Source of the DNA: Phaeodactylibacter sp.
GTDB taxonomy: Bacteria > Bacteroidota > Bacteroidia > Chitinophagales > Saprospiraceae
Direction of reading: 5' to 3'
Length of the DNA stretch: 64,000 nucleotides
Assembly: GCA_024102975.1 (NCBI GenBank)
Contig: JAGFJD010000448.1
Coordinates: forward strand, 1-64,000
This document shows, in pieces, positions 26,233 through 35,529 of this stretch (positions are counted from its first letter, which is position 1; each line of letters begins with the position of its first letter). The translations under genes and the position numbers were made by a program. The notes under the pieces were generated by a model that saw only the letters and a program-made list of their open reading frames with translations, had not been told where the DNA came from and searched no databases.

Positions 26233-26460
26233 CTATCCCCCCAAATACGCCCCCACCCCCAGCCCAAGCGCCACCAGATAACACACCGCCGAAGCCGCCA
26301 GCACCGTTCGTTTCACCCGCCCCGCCCGCGCAAACGCCCGCCGGATGTCCTCCGGGGAATCGGGATTGTACCGGTACCGCCAGGGGAAGAGCACGAAAAA
26401 GGACAGCACTGCCAGCCCCGAACAACGTACATCATTGGACTCTCCTTCAACCCCGTCCAC
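26233..26460 (-). CDS. Possible small membrane protein
   Basis: 75 codons with strongly GC-biased third positions. The C-terminal 45 residues look like a genuine protein: FPWRYRYNPDSPEDIRRAFA, a basic RAGRVKR, then a hydrophobic helix VLAASAVCYLVALGLGVGAYL. A first hydrophobic helix (LAVLSFFVLFPW) precedes them. The N-terminus up to about residue 12 overlaps the intergenic region after the S41 peptidase gene, and the start is uncertain. I do not recognise the family; other open frames across the same bases are less convincing. Confidence 0.45.
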   Translation of the reverse strand: MDGVEGESNDVRCSGLAVLSFFVLFPWRYRYNPDSPEDIRRAFARAGRVKRTVLAASAVCYLVALGLGVGAYLGG

Positions 26461-26471
26461 CGTCCACCGCC

Positions 26472-28127
26472 CTACTTCCCCTCCTTCACCTTCTCCAGCA
26501 TCGCCCTTGCATTATCCCCCACGCTTCCCTCCGGGTCCATCTTAATCGCCTTATTGTAGTACTCGATGGCCTTGTCGGTATTTCCTGCCTTCCAGTTGGC
26601 CTCCGCCAGGCTGTCCCAGGCGTTGGCGGATTCGGGGAAGAGCTGGGTATTGAGCTGGAAGACGTAGAGGGCGGGCTGTAGTTGGCCGCTGCCCATCAGG
26701 CGGTAGCCGGCGTTGTTGAACTCCTCCTCGAAGTCGAAGAAGCGGTAGGCGGGATCGTTGACCATTCGTTTGGCTTCGGACTGGACTTCCTCCATTTTGC
26801 CGGCCATAAACAGTTCGGTCAGGTGGGCCATCGGGTCGAGGATGAAGTTGTCGCTGGAGAAACCGAGGGCGGCATCCAGCACGGGATCCCGGTTGGAGCG
26901 GTAGTCGCCGAAGCTCATGTCGGCGGCGAGGTGGGGCGCCAGCCAGTCGCCGTTTTCCCACTGCGGCTTGTCCTGCCACCAGGCGAAGGAGAGGTAGGCG
27001 GTAGTTTTGCTGTTGGGCAGTTCCACGGGGTTGGTATCGCCGTAGAAGTTGATGTTCTCGGCGGTGGGCTCGCCGACGAAGATAGCGTTGGTGTAGTTGT
27101 CCAGCTCGTTGACCAGGTTCTGGCAGGCGGAGAAGGTGCGCCGGCCGATGATGACGAACAGCTTGCCGGGCTGGTTGATCTTTTCAGCGCGTATGATGCC
27201 GGTGACGATGGGTTTGTTTTTGTAGTTGTTGCCGCCGCCGTTGAGGCGCACGTCCAGCACCAGGCGCTCCACGTCGTTCTTTTCGATGAAGTCGAACACC
27301 CGCTCATAGAAGGCCGGGATGGCCTCCGAGGGGTCGTCCTGGATCTGGCTGTGGCGGACGTAGACGGTTTTGTGTTCGGGCAAGTATTCGTAGTAGTAGA
27401 TTTTGTCCAGGTTTTTCAGGTAGTGGGGCGTGGCGCTCTGATCGCGGGTGGCCAGCCAGCCGTTCTCCGGTTTGGTGAAACCGTATTCGGTGGGAGCATC
27501 CATGCTTTTAGCATCCAGGGCGGTGAAGGTTTGGTCAAACACCATGCCGCCCTTTTCCAGAGTAAGGGTGACTGCGTTTTTCAATTCACTGGTTACCCCC
27601 TGGGCGTGCAGCACTTCGGGGATGCCGAGGTAGCTGAGCCCGTAGGCTTTGAAGAACTGATCGTTTTCCGCCGGCACGACCGGGCGGATGGCGGCCAGGG
27701 CATCTTCCACGGGTTTGCCTTCTACTTTGAGGACTTTGGCGCCCAGGGCCTGTTCGTAGTCTTTGTGTACGCCTTCCACGTATATCCCGTCGCTGAACCA
27801 ATAGAGGTTGATTGGCAGCTTGTGGTAGGGCACCGGGCTGTGCCGGAAGCCGACAGCCGTGTGGCCGTACTGGAAGGAGGAGACGATGCGCGAAAAACCG
27901 GCCATGATCTCGTGTTCCCGGAGTTCGGGGATTTCCGCGTAGAGCTTGTCCACCGCCGCATCAAACGCCTCAGCAGTGGTTTTTTTAAACAGGAAGGGGT
28001 AATCCTGGTGGACGGTTTGCTGGAGGAAGCGGAGGTCTTCCTGCCAGTCTTTGGGGGTGAGGGCGGTTTGGGCGCAAGCGGTAGCAATGGAAAAACAGGT
28101 GATCAGGAGTAGTGTTAGATTTTTCAT
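26472..28127 (-). CDS. Secreted S41-family peptidase with C-terminal TPR
   Basis: 551 residues from ATG 28127, which starts a proper signal peptide (MKNLTLLLITCFSIATACAQ); the frame stays open upstream only because of the 10-bp repeat. An N-terminal helical region (DLRFLQQTVHQDYPFLF) precedes a small PDZ-like region (GAKVLKVEGKPVEDAL). The S41 core has LVLDVRLNGGGNNYKN, then GRRTFSACQNLVNELDN with the probable nucleophile Ser, and a later VGEPTAENINFYGD. The C-terminal ~90 residues form TPR units (SANAWDSLAEANWKAG). These are C-terminal-processing-type serine proteases acting in the periplasm or outside; substrate unknown. Confidence 0.88.
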   Translation of the reverse strand: MKNLTLLLITCFSIATACAQTALTPKDWQEDLRFLQQTVHQDYPFLFKKTTAEAFDAAVDKLYAEIPELREHEIMAGFSRIVSSFQYGHTAVGFRHSPVPYHKLPINLYWFSDGIYVEGVHKDYEQALGAKVLKVEGKPVEDALAAIRPVVPAENDQFFKAYGLSYLGIPEVLHAQGVTSELKNAVTLTLEKGGMVFDQTFTALDAKSMDAPTEYGFTKPENGWLATRDQSATPHYLKNLDKIYYYEYLPEHKTVYVRHSQIQDDPSEAIPAFYERVFDFIEKNDVERLVLDVRLNGGGNNYKNKPIVTGIIRAEKINQPGKLFVIIGRRTFSACQNLVNELDNYTNAIFVGEPTAENINFYGDTNPVELPNSKTTAYLSFAWWQDKPQWENGDWLAPHLAADMSFGDYRSNRDPVLDAALGFSSDNFILDPMAHLTELFMAGKMEEVQSEAKRMVNDPAYRFFDFEEEFNNAGYRLMGSGQLQPALYVFQLNTQLFPESANAWDSLAEANWKAGNTDKAIEYYNKAIKMDPEGSVGDNARAMLEKVKEGK

Positions 28128-28190
28128 AGTCGGGTTTTTTGGGGTAAAGATACGAATTGGGGGTAGAAGTTGCATGAGGGGGAAATGTGT

Positions 28191-28400
28191 GGGGATATGT
28201 GGAGAGACATGGAGATACACGGAGATACGCAGAGATACGCAGAGATACGCAGAGATACACGGAGATACGCAGAGATACGCAGAGATACGCAGAGATGCAC
28301 AGAGATGCACGGAGATGCACAGAGATGCACGGAGATACGCAGAGATACGCAGAGATACACGGAGATACGCAGAGATACACGGAGATACACGGAGATTTGT
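28191..28400. repeat. 10-bp tandem repeat array, about 20 units
   Basis: Consecutive decamers of the type GGAGATACAC, AGAGATACGC and AGAGATGCAC run in perfect 10-bp register, i.e. one helical turn. The two or three unit variants alternate without a fixed higher order. The array sits between the divergent S41 peptidase (start at 28127) and lipoprotein (start at 28536) genes. Related GAGATACACGG-like arrays are common in intergenic DNA of environmental bacteria, and their role is unknown. Because 10 is not a multiple of 3, both strands stay open as a decapeptide repeat; this is not a real protein. Confidence 0.9.
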
Positions 28401-28535
28401 GGAAATGCGTGGGGAGTGTTCAAACCGCTGTACTTTTTAGTTTTAAACCGCAGGGGGCGCGGCAATATTCAAGTGCCTTTTTCAACGATAAATGGAGTAT
28501 CGCCAAAAAAATGTATACTTGTAGAAAACAGGCTA

Positions 28536-28889
28536 ATGAAAAGATTAATGATAATCATCCTGGCGGCCCTCGCCGGCTGTTCGGGAAAATACGACGAAAG
28601 CCAGTTGGCAGGCCAATGGGCCGGGGTAGAATGGAGAGACGTGACGAATGATAAAATAATCGATTCGCCGGTGGCTTTCACCTTTGGGGAAGACGGACGG
28701 TATGAGGCCAGTTCAGGCGCCTCTTCCGAAAAAGGCAAGTACTGGATTTCCGGAGAAAATTTGCACACGGTAGAAGAGGGCAAGGCGGAGAAGAAGGTGA
28801 AGATCGCCCGGCTGCAGGATGACACGCTGGTATTTCAGATGAACCGGGCGGGGGTGGTTGAGGAGATGGTGTTGGTGCGGGGGGAGTGA
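28536..28889 (+). CDS. Small lipoprotein, lipocalin-like
   Basis: 117 residues from ATG 28536. The signal MKRLMIIILAALAGC ends in a lipobox, so the mature protein begins at Cys15 and is lipid-anchored. The remaining ~100 residues follow the short lipocalin-like pattern seen in Bacteroidota (LAGQWAGVEW, VAFTFGEDGRYEASS, GKYWISGENLHTVEEGK, IARLQDDTLVFQM). Ligand unknown. A -7-like TATACTTG lies about 20 bp upstream with one mismatch to TAnnTTTG. Confidence 0.85.
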   Translation: MKRLMIIILAALAGCSGKYDESQLAGQWAGVEWRDVTNDKIIDSPVAFTFGEDGRYEASSGASSEKGKYWISGENLHTVEEGKAEKKVKIARLQDDTLVFQMNRAGVVEEMVLVRGE

Positions 28890-29112
28890 GGAGGCAGGCC
28901 AGATAGTTCTATCATCTAAGATAGCGGTGGACAATGCGTTTCTCAGTGGATGCTGAATAGCAAAACAATATTATATTAGAGCAAATCATATTTCATCCAT
29001 TGAATACCAGCAATTCTCGTTTTGGCAAAATGGTGCTTTAGAGATGCTATGTTAACATCCTTGTCCTCAAAACCCTGCGTTCTAATTGGCCCTGAATTCA
29101 AATTCTTCAGTC

Positions 29113-31017
29113 ATGAATCGGAAGATATTTTTTGCCATTCTGGCCAGTATTCTGGCCAATCTGCCTTCATTGGGCCAATCCGGTGGCGTGGATAGCCTGG
29201 AACAGTTGCTGGAAACGCGCCTGGAACCCGCCAGAAAACAGGAGGTGCTGAACGAACTGGCCTTCTCCTATCTTCGGATTGATGCCGGTGAAGCTGCCCG
29301 TATCGCCCGACAGGCTATGGAGTTGGCAAAGCAGCGTTCGGATTACGAAGCTCTTGGAGAGGCGGCCAACACGCTGGCGCAGGTATTCCTTTCAACCAAC
29401 AAACTGGATTCGGCCCACCTCGTCATTGACCCGGTGCTGCCTCAATTGGAACAACAGGGTTTAACCGAGGCGGCGGCAACTTTGAATATGACTAGAGGTG
29501 CCGCTTTTTTCCGTGCTTCGGACCTGCCCAACGCAGCCGCCTGCTTTGAACGGAGCGCCCGCCTTTACGTGGAAACAGGAAGCTCCAAAGAAGAAGGGGC
29601 ATTGCTCAACCTGGGAACAGTGCTTATGGGTAGCGAAGAACTGGGCCGGGCAGAACCCATCTTTCAGAAACTGGTAAAAAGCGAAGTGCCTGTAAACCGG
29701 TTTAATGCTTTGATCAACCTGGGCAATATCTATGGGTTCCGGGGAGAGCTCCGGCAGTCCGTCCAATATTTTGGAGAGGCTTTGGATTTAGGGAGAAAAT
29801 CCGGGTTTAATGTTGCAACAGTGCAGCTTAACCTGGGCATATCTTATGAAAAGATGGGGGATTACGATCGGGCCATTTCCTATTACCAGGAAGCTTTTGC
29901 TGCTTATTCGAAGCTGGAAGCCAGGCGTGAAATGGCAAAAGTGTTGTACAATCTCGGCTATTTGTATGCGGAACAAGGGGCTTCGGGCCGGGCGCTCAAG
30001 GAAATCGAAAAGGCGGAGGCGTTGCTGGACGCCGGCAATTTGCAGGAATGGCTGGAGCTGTATACTGCCAAACACGAAATACTGCAACGGAAGGGCGACT
30101 ACCGGGTCGCCTACAGCGCCCTGCAGAAGGCTTATGCCTATCGGGACAGCCTGTTCTCCGTGGAACGGGCGCAGGCTGTCGACGAGATAGAAACCCGTTA
30201 CCAGACGGAGAAAACGGCTTTGGAAAACCAGAACCTGCAGCAGGAGAATGAACTGCAGGCGGTGCGCAACCGCAACCAGCGCCGGTGGCTGGCCAGCGTT
30301 GTCGCCGGGCTGGTAGTACTTGCCTTTCTGGCTGCTCTGTTGTTCTATCAACGCCAAAAACTCAGGCTGGCCAACCGCCGGCTTGCCGAACAGAACGCCC
30401 GGGAGGAACTGCTCAACCGGGAACTGCGGCACCGCATCAAAAACAACCTGGGCCTGGCCAACAGCCTGATGCGCATGCAGGTGCGGCGGCTGGCCCACCC
30501 GGAAGCCAGGCAGGCTCTTCAGGAAGCCGAATCGCGCCTGGCCGCCATGTCGATGTTGCACCGGCGGCTCAATCAGGGCCCACATGCCGGCATCACTATT
30601 GGCATCCGCGATTATCTCGAGGAGCTGGCCTTTCACCTGAAGCAGGCTTTTGACGGGGCGGGAATCTCTCCGGAGATCGAGGTCCAAAGCCCGGAGATGC
30701 AGGTGGATGCCGAAGCCGCCATGCGTATTGGGCTAATTGTCAATGAACTGGCCACCAACTCGTTTAAGCACGCCTTTAAAACGCAACCTTCCCCCCTGAT
30801 CAAAATCGTTTTCACCAGCCTGGACAACGGGCAATACCAGCTCACCTATCGGGACAACGGCAGCGGCTTGCCCGCCGAATTCCAACTCGGCCGGCAGGAG
30901 TCGATGGGCCTGCGGCTCATCGATACGCTAGTCAAACAACTCGACGGCAGCATGGAGCTGTCCGGAAAAGAGGACGGGCTGCACTTTGACCTGAGGCTGC
31001 AGGCGCCGGCGGCGTGA
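29113..31017 (+). CDS. TPR sensor histidine kinase (HisKA_2 type)
   Basis: 634 residues from ATG 29113 (MNRKIFFAILASILANLPSL, a signal peptide). About 350 residues of tetratricopeptide repeats lie in the periplasm (for example ALINLGNIYGFRGELRQSVQ). A coiled coil (RYQTEKTALENQNLQQENEL) leads to one membrane helix (about 391-412). In the cytoplasm, LRHRIKNNLGLANSLMRMQ carries the phospho-accepting His440 in the HisKA_2/HWE-like form, followed by an HATPase domain (IGLIVNELATNSFKHAF, DNGSGLP). The LytTR regulator 100 bp downstream is the evident partner. The signal sensed is unknown. Confidence 0.92.
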   Translation: MNRKIFFAILASILANLPSLGQSGGVDSLEQLLETRLEPARKQEVLNELAFSYLRIDAGEAARIARQAMELAKQRSDYEALGEAANTLAQVFLSTNKLDSAHLVIDPVLPQLEQQGLTEAAATLNMTRGAAFFRASDLPNAAACFERSARLYVETGSSKEEGALLNLGTVLMGSEELGRAEPIFQKLVKSEVPVNRFNALINLGNIYGFRGELRQSVQYFGEALDLGRKSGFNVATVQLNLGISYEKMGDYDRAISYYQEAFAAYSKLEARREMAKVLYNLGYLYAEQGASGRALKEIEKAEALLDAGNLQEWLELYTAKHEILQRKGDYRVAYSALQKAYAYRDSLFSVERAQAVDEIETRYQTEKTALENQNLQQENELQAVRNRNQRRWLASVVAGLVVLAFLAALLFYQRQKLRLANRRLAEQNAREELLNRELRHRIKNNLGLANSLMRMQVRRLAHPEARQALQEAESRLAAMSMLHRRLNQGPHAGITIGIRDYLEELAFHLKQAFDGAGISPEIEVQSPEMQVDAEAAMRIGLIVNELATNSFKHAFKTQPSPLIKIVFTSLDNGQYQLTYRDNGSGLPAEFQLGRQESMGLRLIDTLVKQLDGSMELSGKEDGLHFDLRLQAPAA

Positions 31018-31117
31018 GGCGGACGTAGAGCAGTTGGTTATCCGTTATTTCCCCCTTGCTACCTGGCTGTAGTTTTTGGTTATTCTCATCATTATGGAAT
31101 AAAGAAACAGATCAAAC

Positions 31118-31897
31118 ATGCAATCCCTCAGCATACTCATTATCGAAGACGACTATCTGGCCGCCGCCGACCTGGAAGAAGAACTGGCCGGATTCGGTTA
31201 CCGGGTCGCCGCAGTGACCACAGACAGCGAAAGCGCCCTGCGCGCGTTTCGCGAAAACCTTCCCGACATCGCCCTGGTCGATATCGAACTCAAAGGCAGC
31301 CCGATGGACGGTATCGAGCTGGCGCAGGCCTTCAACAGCATTAAACGTATACCTATCGTTTTCCTGACCGGACACTACGAGCCGGCCTACCTGGAACGCG
31401 CGAAGCTGGTGGGCCCGGCCAGTTATCTCCTGAAGCCACATACTCCACCACAACTGGACGTCACGCTCAGCCTGGCCCTGTCCAATTTTTTTTCCCGGAA
31501 GATGCCGGACATACATGCTCCGTTGGCCGCCGCCTCTCCACCAGCCTGCATTTTTTATTCAGAGACTGACTTTTTTTTCGTCAAACAAGACTATCGCCAC
31601 CTCCGGGTGGAGGTGCGGGATATCCGCTGGGTGCAGGCTTTGCGCGGTTACGTCCGCATCGTTACCGGCACAGACAGCGCCATCTTCTCCGTGAAATTGA
31701 ACAGTTTTATGGAGCAAGTGCCGGACCCGGCTCTGATGCAGGTACACCGGTCTTATGTAGTGAACTGCCGCCACGTGGTTTCCTATACCAAGGGGCAGGC
31801 CTTTGTCCGCCGCCAGGATGGCGTTGAAGAAATCCCCATAGGCAAAAAGTACCGGGAGGCATTTTTCCAGGCCCTCCCCCGGTTGCGGGCGGATTGA
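31118..31897 (+). CDS. LytTR-family response regulator
   Basis: 259 residues. The receiver domain (1-125) has acidic D11/D12, phospho-acceptor D55 (IALVDIELKG), T84 and K106. A linker of about 30 residues leads to a LytTR DNA-binding domain (about 160-255; YVRIVTGTDSAIFSVKLNS, QVHRSYVVNCRHV). It binds DNA, usually direct repeats upstream of target promoters, when phosphorylated. It follows the TPR kinase on the same strand and is almost certainly its output. Targets are unknown. Confidence 0.95.
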   Translation: MQSLSILIIEDDYLAAADLEEELAGFGYRVAAVTTDSESALRAFRENLPDIALVDIELKGSPMDGIELAQAFNSIKRIPIVFLTGHYEPAYLERAKLVGPASYLLKPHTPPQLDVTLSLALSNFFSRKMPDIHAPLAAASPPACIFYSETDFFFVKQDYRHLRVEVRDIRWVQALRGYVRIVTGTDSAIFSVKLNSFMEQVPDPALMQVHRSYVVNCRHVVSYTKGQAFVRRQDGVEEIPIGKKYREAFFQALPRLRAD

Positions 31898-32231
31898 TTT
31901 GCGGGCCTGCGATGCCGGGCTTGGCATCCTTGTAGCTGTTTTCCTCTGTCCTTAACTGGTTAACTGGAATTTACCCGGCTGGCCGGGCGGAAGGCAACTA
32001 AGGAAGCTGGGCAATTCATGGGCACTGTGATCATCTGCTATGTTTCAAAAGACGGGTAAAATAACTGCCTTATCATCTCCTTTCGTCAGCACCATTGTGT
32101 TGGATGGGTATTCCTTCCTGTAGCCTCCTGCCAAGTTCGTAAAGAATATTGGCACGTTTGTGAAGATGGTTTGCAAAAAAAAGGTATTCTCTTCATTTTT
32201 AATTCCATTAATAATACAAAAATTTGGTGAT
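31898..32231. other. 334-bp interval with no recognised feature
   Basis: AT content rises here relative to the flanking genes. I see no RNA gene, clear terminator or repeat. A minus-strand open frame across 32045-32335 lacks protein-like composition and is not supported. Confidence 0.4.
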
Positions 32232-32435
32232 ATGACCCTTGAAGTAGTCAACGACAGAACAGAGAACGTCAAGGTTTTTGGCAACAGCGAGTCAACGGTG
32301 GAATACTGCCAGGCCAGGCTCCACGAAAATTTCACGATTTATATTAATGCCGAAAGCCAGGCGGCGGCCGTGATAGAGAGGATCCGGTCAGAATTATATG
32401 CCAGCCTCAGCAATGTTCAGGTAAGAGTGCGGTGA
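32232..32435 (+). CDS. Short hypothetical protein
   Basis: 67 residues from ATG 32232; the frame continues upstream to 32160 but with AT-rich, unlikely codons. Visible pattern: TLEVVNDRTENVKVFGNSES, ARLHENFTIYINAES, then a helix AVIERIRSELYASLSNVQVRV. No signal peptide or known motif. The length and good codon usage in the second half support it weakly. It lies 73 bp upstream of the OMP-like gene on the same strand. Confidence 0.45.
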   Translation: MTLEVVNDRTENVKVFGNSESTVEYCQARLHENFTIYINAESQAAAVIERIRSELYASLSNVQVRVR

Positions 32436-32508
32436 TCCGGGTACAGGCGAAAACAAACCGATTCGCCTCCATCAATTCAGTTTTTAAGAAACCAGAACCG
32501 GGAAAATC

Positions 32509-33213
32509 ATGAAAAATAACACTGTTTACCTGCTCCTTGCCCGGTATTTTTTCCTGCCGGCACTGATTCTTTTTTCATTCCATACCCTCCCGGCACAGGC
32601 GGGAAAATTGCCGGAAAACCGGTTTCAAGATAAAGACACCTGGGGGGAGGCCATACGCAACGCCAACGAGAGGACGGGCGGCATATCGCTGGGTTATGGT
32701 TACCACCGGTCTCAGTTCCTTAACCCCCGCTTCAGCACGGTGAGCGAATCCGGCAACCTCAAACCAGCCTACGGCGACTATGTGAACCTGCGCCTCACAG
32801 CCGCGCCCTTCGTTTTTGATGTGAGTTGGTTCGCCTCGCGCTATAAAGTAGACAACTACCCGGACTGGCCCTACGCCGACTCGGTAAAAGTGCGCCACCG
32901 GGGGTGGGAATTCGCTGCCAGTTTCATCCCGATACAAAACGGGGTTTTCTCCAAATACGTGGTCCCCTACCTGGGTGTGGGTTATCAGTCAGCGTCGGTG
33001 TGTACTGGATGCGGCTGGGACTATGCCCTGGAACTGAAGTCGAGCGTCGATGCATCCATGCCTATCTGGAAGGTGGGGGCGATGATCAATATCAGCCCGC
33101 TCTTTTTCGTCAACGCCGAGTACAAACAGTCGTTGGGCCTTTCGCAAAAAAACGCGTTCAGCCAGTGGTCGGTCGGCATTGCCAACCGATTCAACTACTA
33201 CTATCTGAGATGA
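32509..33213 (+). CDS. Outer-membrane beta-barrel-like protein
   Basis: 234 residues. The N-terminal hydrophobic segment up to about residue 30 (ALILFSFHTLPAQA) is a signal peptide. The rest alternates polar and aromatic residues as in small outer-membrane barrels: GGISLGYGYHRSQF, VNLRLTAAPFVFDVSWFASR, YVVPYLGVGYQSASV, FFVNAEYKQSLGLS, with a terminal aromatic cluster (FNYYYLR). A single CTGCG pair of cysteines is unusual for a barrel. It begins a same-strand run of four envelope genes. Confidence 0.8.
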   Translation: MKNNTVYLLLARYFFLPALILFSFHTLPAQAGKLPENRFQDKDTWGEAIRNANERTGGISLGYGYHRSQFLNPRFSTVSESGNLKPAYGDYVNLRLTAAPFVFDVSWFASRYKVDNYPDWPYADSVKVRHRGWEFAASFIPIQNGVFSKYVVPYLGVGYQSASVCTGCGWDYALELKSSVDASMPIWKVGAMINISPLFFVNAEYKQSLGLSQKNAFSQWSVGIANRFNYYYLR

Positions 33214-33256
33214 CGGCCGCCGGTTTCTCTTTTGGGGCTTTCTAAACAAACAAAAA

Positions 33257-35518
33257 ATGAAAAGGAACATATTATTCTGGATACTCCTGCCTGTGATCCT
33301 GAGCAGTTGCGTTGTTTCCAAACCGGATGCAGGTTATATTTCCGACCCCGATTACAACCAACGGGTAGAGATCAGGAACGCCCATTACAAGCGGCGCATC
33401 TCGCCGCTGGGCGCCGGCGCGCTGGTGGCCGGCACGGCTGCCGGCGGCTACCTGGGTTACCAGTCGGATGTCATCGTCCGGCAGGAAGGAGACGTGCGGG
33501 AGCCCGTCGTGGAGGCCAATGCGGCGATCGGTGCCTTGCTGGGTTTCGCCGCCGTCAACATGACGCACTACCTGTTGGGGCTGAACCGGACAAAAAGGGT
33601 GGAGGATCCACAGAGGTGGCTGCGCCGAAGCGACAAGAATTATTTGATGCTCAGGAAAAAATCTAAGTCAGATTTTTGGGCCATGCATCAGAATAGCGAA
33701 GGAGAAACATATCAAGTCCGAAATATACAGGATGTGCAGGATTTCATCCGGGCTTTTCCCGGGAGTCCCCACAGCGATGCAGTAGCAGCTAAAGGAATGG
33801 ATAAACTGGCCCGGAAAGATTTGCTGGCTTTGCTTGAGTTGATGCCGGAAACTACCCACCGGCTTAGTATCATGGAGGCATATATACGCCGCAGCCGCTC
33901 GGTAGAAGAAGCAGTGGAAGGTTTTCAACGATTCCGGGGCTTGCGCCAGGTTGCCGAGGCACGTGCATTGACATTGGTTAGGGACATCGGAGATGCGGAA
34001 GAGTTTATGGCGGGCTTTCCAAACACAAGCTATGGCCCGGATGTCGGGGCAAAGGCTGCCCCGGCGTTGCAAAACCTTGACGAAACCCGCCGGTTTCTGG
34101 CGCTTTTTCCCGATAAGATGCATCAGAAAGACATCATCCAGGCCTTGACGGGTAAAGCCCCCAGAGACGAGCTGCCAGAGGTTATCGGGCTGCTGTCCGG
34201 AGCGGAGGGCATCGTCAAACTGCAAAAACGTTATGTTGCCGAAAGCCCCGATATCAAAGCGCTCTTCGCCGCCTGCCGGAAATATCCCCGTGCTTCTTTT
34301 GGCATCGACCCGAATTCGAACATATACCAGCCAGAGCCGGCGCGAAAATTATATTATCAGCTAAAACGACTGGAGGAAGAGCTGGGGCAAAGCAACAGCT
34401 TCCAGTTGCAATTAAACCTGAAAGAGATTTACCTGTCGCATGCACTGGATCAGGCAGAAAGGGCCGGAAAGATTGGCGCTCTGGAGCGCTTCATTAACTC
34501 CGTACAGGCGGAGGACTGGCTTGGAAAAAGCAGCAGTTCATACCTGCAAAGCGCCCGGAACAGCATTGCTGCCTTGCGACGGGCAGAGGACAGGCGCCGG
34601 CGCCAATCCGAACTGGCAGAAGCCCGCTGGAAAGGAATCCGCCATCTGGTTCGTTTTGCGCAACAAAACAAAGGTACGGAAGAAGCGCGCGCTGCCGCCG
34701 CCGAAATCAACGATTTCCTGCAGCTTCATGTGCTTATTGCCGATCAGTTTATCTGGTCGGCGTCCGGCGACCGCTCCTGGCTCAACGACTTTTATGAACA
34801 ATCACGGGACTTGATCAGCGGAGGCGACAAGTACAATGTCTTTGTTGGGGGTGTCCTCAAAAATACCTCCAATGAATGGTTGAGCCTGAAAGTAAACGCC
34901 AAGGTTAACATGGTATGCCTCAGCAACTTCAGCATCATCATGAAGCGCAACGAGCAAACCCTGGATGAATATTATTATCTGGAGTTGGCGCCGGGAGAAG
35001 AAGCGCCTTTCCTGACGGTGTTCCGCAATGTCAGCACCGGAACGCGGGTCGGAAGCTCCCTGCTGCTTAGCGCAGGTTCCAACTGTAATATTAATAGCGA
35101 CAACCCCTTCGGCCTGGAATTTGAATATTATCCCGAAAATATATCGCCGGAAGTCACAGAAAAGCAATACCAACTGATGAAGGCGGCAGCTAAAGCCGGC
35201 AACCTCAGTACGCGCCAGAGCCCCATGGACAACGTCAACCGCCTTTTCAACGCTACCTACGATGACGGTTACGGTAGCCTGCACATTTACACCCCAATGG
35301 GTTACCAATGTACCATAACGGTACGTGATAAGGAGGGGCGGGTAGTAGCTTCCGAACAAACAGATGACGATGCCCGATTTGGGAGCCTGCGTACTGGTGA
35401 GACGTACACAGTAGATGTTAGTGGCCTGGCCGTTTTTTCGATCTTCCTCGACGACCGGATCGAACAGCGCATTGTGGACGAAGAAGGGAATGTTGAAGTT
35501 TATCAGGAAGGGAATTAA
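33257..35518 (+). CDS. Large lipoprotein with helical repeats, unknown
   Basis: 753 residues. The start MKRNILFWILLPVILSSC has a lipobox (LSSC), so it is a lipoprotein. A Gly-rich hydrophobic segment (LGAGALVAGTAAGGYLGYQS) resembles glycine-zipper membrane-inserting regions. A long helical section (about 150-500) follows with repeats built around AFPGSPHSDA, FPNTSYGPD and similar lines suggesting repeat modules. The C-terminal ~250 residues are beta-rich (LFNATYDDGYGSLHIYTPMG). I recognise no family. It sits 43 bp after the barrel-like gene and 11 bp before the next lipoprotein, so the three are probably co-transcribed. Confidence 0.85.
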   Translation: MKRNILFWILLPVILSSCVVSKPDAGYISDPDYNQRVEIRNAHYKRRISPLGAGALVAGTAAGGYLGYQSDVIVRQEGDVREPVVEANAAIGALLGFAAVNMTHYLLGLNRTKRVEDPQRWLRRSDKNYLMLRKKSKSDFWAMHQNSEGETYQVRNIQDVQDFIRAFPGSPHSDAVAAKGMDKLARKDLLALLELMPETTHRLSIMEAYIRRSRSVEEAVEGFQRFRGLRQVAEARALTLVRDIGDAEEFMAGFPNTSYGPDVGAKAAPALQNLDETRRFLALFPDKMHQKDIIQALTGKAPRDELPEVIGLLSGAEGIVKLQKRYVAESPDIKALFAACRKYPRASFGIDPNSNIYQPEPARKLYYQLKRLEEELGQSNSFQLQLNLKEIYLSHALDQAERAGKIGALERFINSVQAEDWLGKSSSSYLQSARNSIAALRRAEDRRRRQSELAEARWKGIRHLVRFAQQNKGTEEARAAAAEINDFLQLHVLIADQFIWSASGDRSWLNDFYEQSRDLISGGDKYNVFVGGVLKNTSNEWLSLKVNAKVNMVCLSNFSIIMKRNEQTLDEYYYLELAPGEEAPFLTVFRNVSTGTRVGSSLLLSAGSNCNINSDNPFGLEFEYYPENISPEVTEKQYQLMKAAAKAGNLSTRQSPMDNVNRLFNATYDDGYGSLHIYTPMGYQCTITVRDKEGRVVASEQTDDDARFGSLRTGETYTVDVSGLAVFSIFLDDRIEQRIVDEEGNVEVYQEGN

Positions 35519-35529
35519 AAACTGATAAG

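Noticed and set aside
26682..28112. 476-codon plus-strand frame opposite the S41 peptidase
   Set aside because: Val/Gly/Phe-rich shadow of a conserved protease.
28128..28310. N-terminal extension on the S41 peptidase (ISAYLCVSPC repeats)
   Set aside because: Translation of the same 10-bp repeat; a signal peptide begins at 28127.
28191..28400. CRISPR array
   Set aside because: Unit is 10 bp with no spacers.
28170..28535. N-terminal extension rich in RRYAEIRRDT on the lipoprotein gene
   Set aside because: Encoded only by the 10-bp repeat; the proper start with lipobox is at 28536.
32045..32335. Minus-strand 96-codon frame
   Set aside because: AT-rich, no protein-like pattern, and overlaps a more plausible plus-strand short gene.
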